A DNA stretch of 52,496 bases, taken from positions 1 to 52,496 of the IMG/VR virus record IMGVR_UViG_3300020131_000006; one strand, written 5' to 3'. Of this stretch, positions 48,145 to 52,496 are shown piece by piece; position 1 is the stretch's first letter, and each line of letters begins with the position of its first letter. The position numbers and the translations under genes are program-made. Source of the stretch: a virus. The notes beneath the pieces are model-generated. The model was not told the origin of the DNA and did no database searches. It was given only the letters and a program-made list of their open reading frames with translations.

Positions 48145-48910
48145 TAATCTGCAACGCGGGGCTGACCCTGAACTCTTCTTACGGGATAAGCATAACTTTC
48201 CCGTAACAGCGATTGGTCTGATTGGGGGTAGTAAGAATGTGCCAAGGCAAATCGGTAATGGGTTTGCTTTGCAAGAGGATAATGTAGCTGTGGAGTTCAA
48301 CATTCCACCAGCTTCCTCTAAGGAACAGTTTGTTTCGTCCATTCACTTTGTACTTGACTTCTTACGTCAAGAACTAGCACCCAAGGAATTACACCTTGAC
48401 ATTTCTCCAACTATGGAATTTACAGAGGAGCAACTTGACCATCCACAGGCTCGTCAGTTTGGATGTGAGCCGGACTTCAATGCGTGGACTCTGGACATTA
48501 ACCCACGACCCAAAGCACCAGCAAACTTCCGTAGTAGTGGTGGTCACTTACATCTAGGTTGGGATGATCCAACTGAGGAAGAACAGGTTCGATTGATTAA
48601 GGCCCATGACTTATTCTGTGGTGTGCCTTCATTGATATACGACCCTGACGTTAAGCGTCGTGAAGTATATGGCAAGGCAGGGGCATGTCGTTTCAAAGAT
48701 TATGGTGTGGAGTATCGCACTCTATCGAACTTCTGGCTGAAGAGTGAAGAGTTGACAGCTTGGCTTTTCGAACAGTCGGAGAAAGCAGTTAAGTTTGTGA
48801 AAGACCAGAATAAATTATCTGAAGAAGATTGTGCTAAGATAGTTCATTGTATCAATGCATCTGATCATCAGCTTCTTGCAGAGTTGAATGAGAAGTTTGC
48901 AATTCTATAG
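48137..48910 (+). CDS. amidoligase, phiEco32-like COOH.NH2 ligase type 2
   Basis: 257 residues. Glutamine-synthetase-like landmarks: RGADPELFL (7-15), QEDNVAVEFNIPP (46-58), FRSSGGHLHLGW (131-142) and YGKAGACRFKDYGVEYRT (178-195). The repeated acidic and histidine residues would hold metal-ATP for joining a carboxylate to an amine. This family is known from phage phiEco32 and its relatives; its substrate has not been shown to my knowledge. AAGGAGCAAGAACA precedes the start. Confidence 0.85.
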   Translation: MYNNLQRGADPELFLRDKHNFPVTAIGLIGGSKNVPRQIGNGFALQEDNVAVEFNIPPASSKEQFVSSIHFVLDFLRQELAPKELHLDISPTMEFTEEQLDHPQARQFGCEPDFNAWTLDINPRPKAPANFRSSGGHLHLGWDDPTEEEQVRLIKAHDLFCGVPSLIYDPDVKRREVYGKAGACRFKDYGVEYRTLSNFWLKSEELTAWLFEQSEKAVKFVKDQNKLSEEDCAKIVHCINASDHQLLAELNEKFAIL

Positions 48911-48919
48911 GATTCTAAT

Positions 48920-49639
48920 ATGGATAATTTCAATGCAAAGGAATTACAGCGGCGGTATGGGGGAACGTATGTAAGTATCTTCCGCAAAGATACTAAGGAG
49001 ATTGTCGGAGCCTATGTAGATAGGATACATGCGGATGAGAACTTAACAGCAATACCCTCCGCTGTTCTCTATGTACTTCCCAAAGAGAAATCTGAGGAAT
49101 ATGTAATTAAAGGGTCTAAGGGGGACATGGGAAAAGCTGTTCTCCCACTTAGTCACTTTACCATTCTACCAATGCCACCGGCACGTGTCTTTGATGTTAA
49201 TGGGGTTACTATAGTATTCCGACGTGATCCTGCTAGACAGTGGCAGCGAGGACTTACTGGACAGAACGGAACGTTCCATAATCCACTGTACACATTCCTA
49301 ACTTCGGTAAAGAACTTCAAAGTTAAACGTGAACAGTTCAGATTATCTTTACAAGAGATTAATAATCTTTTGATTGGGGAGAGTGCTGGTAGTTTTAACA
49401 AAGCTCTGAATGATATTGAGGACTACAAGCTGTTGTCTAGAACTATCAACGATAAGTACTTTATCTCGTTGTATCCAGACAAGCAGCATGAGTATCTGCT
49501 ATTCCGAATGGAAGAGCCTCTGGCTTATTACAGTAGGGTTACAGATACCTTTACTGTTGTGAATCCTTTATTCGAGCAAGAGGTAAGTGATTTTATTCGT
49601 CGCAATAACTTGCGTTCATTTGTGAAGAGGGCCAATTAA
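48920..49639 (+). CDS. unknown protein between the two amidoligases
   Basis: 239 residues, basic alpha/beta protein (FRRDPARQWQRGLTGQNG, about 101-118; ending RNNLRSFVKRAN). It has no motif I recognise. Position between two amidoligase genes with no gap implies it takes part in the same pathway, perhaps as carrier or acceptor recognition protein. Inference only. Confidence 0.6.
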   Translation: MDNFNAKELQRRYGGTYVSIFRKDTKEIVGAYVDRIHADENLTAIPSAVLYVLPKEKSEEYVIKGSKGDMGKAVLPLSHFTILPMPPARVFDVNGVTIVFRRDPARQWQRGLTGQNGTFHNPLYTFLTSVKNFKVKREQFRLSLQEINNLLIGESAGSFNKALNDIEDYKLLSRTINDKYFISLYPDKQHEYLLFRMEEPLAYYSRVTDTFTVVNPLFEQEVSDFIRRNNLRSFVKRAN

Positions 49640-51133
49640 ATGAGAGTCAGAGATATGTTTCATGCGCCGGACTTCCTAGATGAAACAGAAATCTTATTGA
49701 AGATAGCACAAGATAAGAAGTATGTTTCTCCTGTTAAGATGGCAGTTGATGATGTTTTTGTGGGCATTGAGGTAGAGGTTGAACGAGTGTTCCGAACCAA
49801 TGGTATTCTCCCTCTGCCTTCGTCCGGTAACTTCCTATGGAAGAATGTAGAGGATGGAAGCCTACGTAACAATGGTCGAGAGTTTGTTTCTATTCCCATT
49901 CGTGGGGATACAATTCCATTCGCTCTTGAGGTATTGAATCGTACTCTCAATAAAGAGAAACTCTGCATTGGTCATGAGTTCTCTGAGAGAACCTCTGTGC
50001 ATGTTCATGTTGATGTTCGGGCAATGACTACTGAGCAGCTACAGAGCTTTATCCTGACGTACATTCTGTTAGAACCCCTGTTCTATAACTACACAGGAGA
50101 CACACGGTATAACAATATCTTCTGTGTACCTTTGAACTATTCAAATCTCAACAAGGTACTTAAGAGACTCTTTGATGATTTGCAAAAGGGAATTGCTCAT
50201 AAAGCTATGGGCGGTATTAATACATGGCCTAAGTACACAGGGTTTAACCTTAAACCAGTTACAACGTATGGTACTGTTGAGTTTCGGCATATGGGTGGAA
50301 CTTGTGATGTTGCTGAGTTGTCCAACTGGATCAATTTAATCTTACGGTTGCATCGGTACGCTGAGGGACAATCGTTTGAGAAGTTGAAGAGCCGCATCCT
50401 TAATATGAATACAACGTCAGAGTATATGCAAATTGTCTCTGAGATATTCGGCAATGACTTGTACTTGATTCGTGAGGATAAGTTGGTGCAGCATATGGAA
50501 GATATGGTTGTCTTTATTAAGGATATTTTCTCAAACGTATCTGTTAGCACACTCTTTTCCGCGGAACTAAAATCAAATTTCCCTGAAGAGTTATTAGATT
50601 GTAAGTTTGTCAAACATGCCACAGATGCAGGATGGTGGGTTAAGGTTAGGCTGCCATTTACTCGTGATGAATATCATACTTTCTTGGCAACAAGTGGACA
50701 TAATACGGAATATATTTCTTGGTTGTTTGAGTTCCACAAACGACACGCTATCAAGGTTCGGGATGACGACGAATTGCTTCTTCTATCTCACGAGCATATG
50801 AGATATTACTTGGACGAAGTACAGAAAAAGGAAAAGAAGGAAGTGGTGAAGAAGCGTGCCACACCACGGGAGCCTAGAGTGGAAGCTGTTGGTGGATGGG
50901 GGGGTGTTAACCCCAATCGAGATGATGCTATAGCGGCAATGGCCGCCGCCGCCCGTCGTGGTCTTGACCCTGATGTTGCAGCAGCAGCTCTTCGTGTGGA
51001 TGCGGTACCACCACTAAGGCCATTCGGCGAACAGCCGCAAGCAGAACCAGCCCCACGTCGTAGAGGACAGGTAGCAGAAATAGTTCAAGATGAAAATGGA
51101 AATGCAAATCTTATTTGGAGGGACATAGAATGA
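49640..51133 (+). CDS. amidoligase (Amidoligase_2-like)
   Basis: 497 residues. Landmarks: VGIEVEVERV (41-50), EDGSLRNNGREFVSIP (71-86), TSVHVHVDVRAM (118-129) and VEFRHMGGT (213-221). These acidic and histidine clusters match the GS-like amidoligase fold, different in detail from the 48137 gene. The C-terminal ~80 residues (from about 416) are a disordered Ala/Arg/Pro-rich tail, which could tether a partner or be a substrate itself. Starts directly after the previous stop. Confidence 0.82.
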   Translation: MRVRDMFHAPDFLDETEILLKIAQDKKYVSPVKMAVDDVFVGIEVEVERVFRTNGILPLPSSGNFLWKNVEDGSLRNNGREFVSIPIRGDTIPFALEVLNRTLNKEKLCIGHEFSERTSVHVHVDVRAMTTEQLQSFILTYILLEPLFYNYTGDTRYNNIFCVPLNYSNLNKVLKRLFDDLQKGIAHKAMGGINTWPKYTGFNLKPVTTYGTVEFRHMGGTCDVAELSNWINLILRLHRYAEGQSFEKLKSRILNMNTTSEYMQIVSEIFGNDLYLIREDKLVQHMEDMVVFIKDIFSNVSVSTLFSAELKSNFPEELLDCKFVKHATDAGWWVKVRLPFTRDEYHTFLATSGHNTEYISWLFEFHKRHAIKVRDDDELLLLSHEHMRYYLDEVQKKEKKEVVKKRATPREPRVEAVGGWGGVNPNRDDAIAAMAAAARRGLDPDVAAAALRVDAVPPLRPFGEQPQAEPAPRRRGQVAEIVQDENGNANLIWRDIE

Positions 51134-51918
51134 ACTTAGTAATATATCCATACAACTTAGGTAGTGCTTCTGCTCGTGCTTTAAAAGAAGCACTTACGGA
51201 TAGGTTACAAGCACGGGTGTTGCGGGTACGGTCATCTGCTCGTTTGCGGCAGCGTCCTCGTATCGTGTTGAATCTTGGGAATGCTAGACCACCTGAGTTC
51301 TTCCATACTCGTATGATTAATCAACCAGCCGCTGTTAATGTGGCAGGTAACAAGCTTCTGTCTTTCCAAGCTTTGAGGGATGCCAACATTCCAATTCCTG
51401 AGTTCACTACTGATATTGCTCAGGCAAGCAATTGGTTACAGGAAGGTATTTCTGTACTTTCCAGAGAAGCACTTCGTGGGCATAGTGGGGAAGGTATTGT
51501 GATAAATAATCCCAACCCAACTAATGCTGTGGCATTGGCTCCACTGTATGTCAAGTACAAAAAGAAGAAACATGAGTTCCGTGTCCATGTGTTTAATGGT
51601 CAGGTGATTGACTTGCAGCAGAAGAAGAAGATACGTGACTTCGAGCATACTGATGAACAGAAGAAAGTTCGTAGTCATCATAATGGTTGGGTATTCTGTC
51701 GAGAGGACTTAAATTTAAATGAAGAAAATCTGGTTCGAATTAAAGCTATCGCTGTATCTGCTGTTAATGTTTTGGGTTTGGATTTTGGTGCTGTTGACAT
51801 TATTTTTAATGAAAGAGAGAACGCTTTCTACGTCTTGGAAGTTAACACCGCTCCGGGCTTGGAAGGGCAGACGTTAGAATCTTATGTTGAAGCTATTGCT
51901 AATTTTGTGGGGGTATAA
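51130..51918 (+). CDS. ATP-grasp ligase
   Basis: 262 residues from ATG 51130, overlapping the amidoligase stop (ATGA). ATP-grasp signs: glycine loop SREALRGHSGEGI (111-123), KYKKKKHEFRVHVF (142-155), DFGAVDIIF (218-226) and LEVNTAPGLEG (236-246) with metal-binding Glu and Asn. Such enzymes form amide bonds through an acyl phosphate, as in D-Ala-D-Ala or RimK ligases. It is the third peptide-bond-forming enzyme in the run. Confidence 0.88.
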   Translation: MNLVIYPYNLGSASARALKEALTDRLQARVLRVRSSARLRQRPRIVLNLGNARPPEFFHTRMINQPAAVNVAGNKLLSFQALRDANIPIPEFTTDIAQASNWLQEGISVLSREALRGHSGEGIVINNPNPTNAVALAPLYVKYKKKKHEFRVHVFNGQVIDLQQKKKIRDFEHTDEQKKVRSHHNGWVFCREDLNLNEENLVRIKAIAVSAVNVLGLDFGAVDIIFNERENAFYVLEVNTAPGLEGQTLESYVEAIANFVGV

Positions 51919-51922
51919 TAAA

Positions 51923-52078
51923 ATGAGAATTAAATGTACGTGTCATCATGAGTATCAGGATAACCGTTATGGTAAGGGGGTTAGAGTAGCAACTCCTAAG
52001 AAACTTTCCCAAGGAAAACCAACAGAAGTTAAGTGCACTGTTTGTGGAACAGTTACTAAGAACTTCACAGAAAAATAA
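51923..52078 (+). CDS. small zinc-ribbon protein
   Basis: 51 residues from ATG 51923. CTCHHEYQD (6-14) and CTVCGTV (38-44) make one zinc ribbon in a basic protein. Last gene of the cluster, followed at once by palindrome copy 12. Could be an acceptor or regulator. No family recognised. Confidence 0.6.
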   Translation: MRIKCTCHHEYQDNRYGKGVRVATPKKLSQGKPTEVKCTVCGTVTKNFTEK

Positions 52079-52094
52079 GTTACAAGCTTGTAAC
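52079..52094. repeat. 16-bp palindromic repeat, copy 12
   Basis: GTTACAAGCTTGTAAC touches the stop of the zinc-ribbon gene and ends 31 bases before ATG 52126. It marks the end of the amidoligase cluster. Confidence 0.88.
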
Positions 52095-52125
52095 ATCCAC
52101 CTATAATAATTATAAAGGAATTGAA

Positions 52126-52329
52126 ATGCATTGCCGTGCTTGTGATTGTGAATTAACTGATGAAGAAGCTGTTCGTAAATATGACAATTGGAAAGAGATT
52201 GAAAATCCAGAAGAGCGATATATTGATTTGTGCAACAGATGTATTGGTAAGTCAGACCTAGCGGTTTATGATAGTGACATGCTAGATACAACAAGTATAC
52301 CTGAAGAGGATTATCATGGAGAAGAGTAA
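52126..52329 (+). CDS. small zinc-binding protein
   Basis: 67 residues. CRACDCEL (3-10) and CNRCIG (36-41) form a zinc site of a type (C-R-A-C-x-x-x-L-T/S-x-x-E) common in small phage proteins. AAAGGAATTGAA precedes the ATG. Acidic C-terminus. Function unknown. Confidence 0.62.
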   Translation: MHCRACDCELTDEEAVRKYDNWKEIENPEERYIDLCNRCIGKSDLAVYDSDMLDTTSIPEEDYHGEE

Positions 52330-52496
52330 AGTAGTGCCAGTAGAGCCAACAGAGGAAATGATTGAGGCAGGAATACTCAACGCGCACGGACACAAAGCGG
52401 AGTGGGAGATACGCCTGTTTTACAAGCTGTTCTACGAGGGAGCGATAGCAGCCGCCCCACAGCAGCAGGGCGAGCCGGTGGCATGGTTGATTCCAC
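52316..52496 (+). CDS. partial gene at the right edge
   Basis: At least 60 residues, cut by the window end. The start overlaps the upstream gene by 14 bases. VEPTEEMIEAGILNA and QGEPVAWLIP are features of a protein type common in phages of enteric and pseudomonad hosts; function unknown. The last ~120 bases are clearly richer in G and C than the genes before, a possible sign of recent transfer. Confidence 0.6.
   Translation, partial: MEKSKVVPVEPTEEMIEAGILNAHGHKAEWEIRLFYKLFYEGAIAAAPQQQGEPVAWLIP

Noticed and set aside
44159-51681. Many - strand frames opposite the amidoligase cluster
   Set aside because: All are shadows of well supported + strand enzymes with clear motifs and have no ribosome binding sites or neighbours.
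37666-52094. CRISPR array from the palindromic repeats
   Set aside because: Repeats are kilobases apart with genes between, spacers are not of equal length and no cas genes are present.
1-52496. Phage RNA polymerase or T7-type promoters
   Set aside because: No polymerase gene of that family and no repeated 20-base promoter was found; the promoters seen are host sigma-70 type.
1-52496. Temperate life style (integrase, repressor, attachment site)
   Set aside because: No integrase or recognised repressor in the window; the rest of the genome is not visible, so this is only absence here.

Overview
The window is part of the genome of a tailed, podovirus-like bacteriophage. The evidence is a P22-type portal, head and tail-completion set, terminase genes, a spanin pair and compact overlapping genes with Shine-Dalgarno sites. 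A nested Rz/Rz1 spanin pair and host-type sigma-70 promoters point to a Gram-negative host. I see no phage RNA polymerase, integrase or repressor of a recognised family. Both ends are cut: a primase tail runs in at the left and a gene runs off at the right. From memory, tRNA-Asp, -Tyr and -Pro, an interrupted family A DNA polymerase and divergently transcribed arms recall LUZ24/PaP3-type Pseudomonas phages. This genome carries much more, including a phiEco32-like amidoligase set. The host itself cannot be named from the sequence.

Layout. Positions 1-11965 (+ strand) hold replication and nucleotide metabolism: primase C-terminus, DnaB-like helicase, a DNA polymerase split into two genes, an SSB-like protein, a 5'-3' flap exonuclease, HNH protein, DEDD exonuclease, HD phosphohydrolase, the spanins and a B12-dependent ribonucleotide reductase. 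A bidirectional terminator near 12010 separates this from 12055-36970 (- strand), which reads right to left: TerS, TerL, portal, GroES-like protein, scaffold, capsid, tail completion proteins, ejection proteins, tail fibres, holin candidates and a cell-wall lytic candidate. Four tRNA genes (37058-37382, - strand) head this leftward transcript behind a near-consensus promoter at 37411-37439. A roughly 0.95 kb AT-rich divergent region follows, then 38327-52496 (+ strand): small accessory and membrane proteins, and from 44030 a run of peptide-bond-forming enzymes.

Most notable are five things. (1) Twelve copies of a 16-bp palindrome (arms GTTACAA/TTGTAAC) lie between genes, often touching a stop codon or sitting just before a start; nine are in the right-hand 15 kb. 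(2) An eleven-gene cluster (44030-52078) has a class II glutamine amidotransferase, a class I glutamine amidotransferase-like hydrolase, two related GNAT-like proteins, two amidoligases and an ATP-grasp ligase, a likely pathway for making or attaching a peptide. (3) Two core genes are physically broken by inserted genes: the DNA polymerase before motif A, and the P22 gp10-like tail gene. (4) Three tail-region proteins share one 40-residue N-terminal module with different C-terminal parts. (5) The gene at 39017 has a 240-nt leader that can fold into a chain of hairpins.

The modules fit together as follows. The left arm replicates the genome and remodels the nucleotide pool, the - strand arm builds virions and lyses the cell, and the right arm is probably early host-interaction functions plus the peptide-ligation pathway. 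Gene calls rest on reading the sequence and on remembered family signatures; no database search was run.
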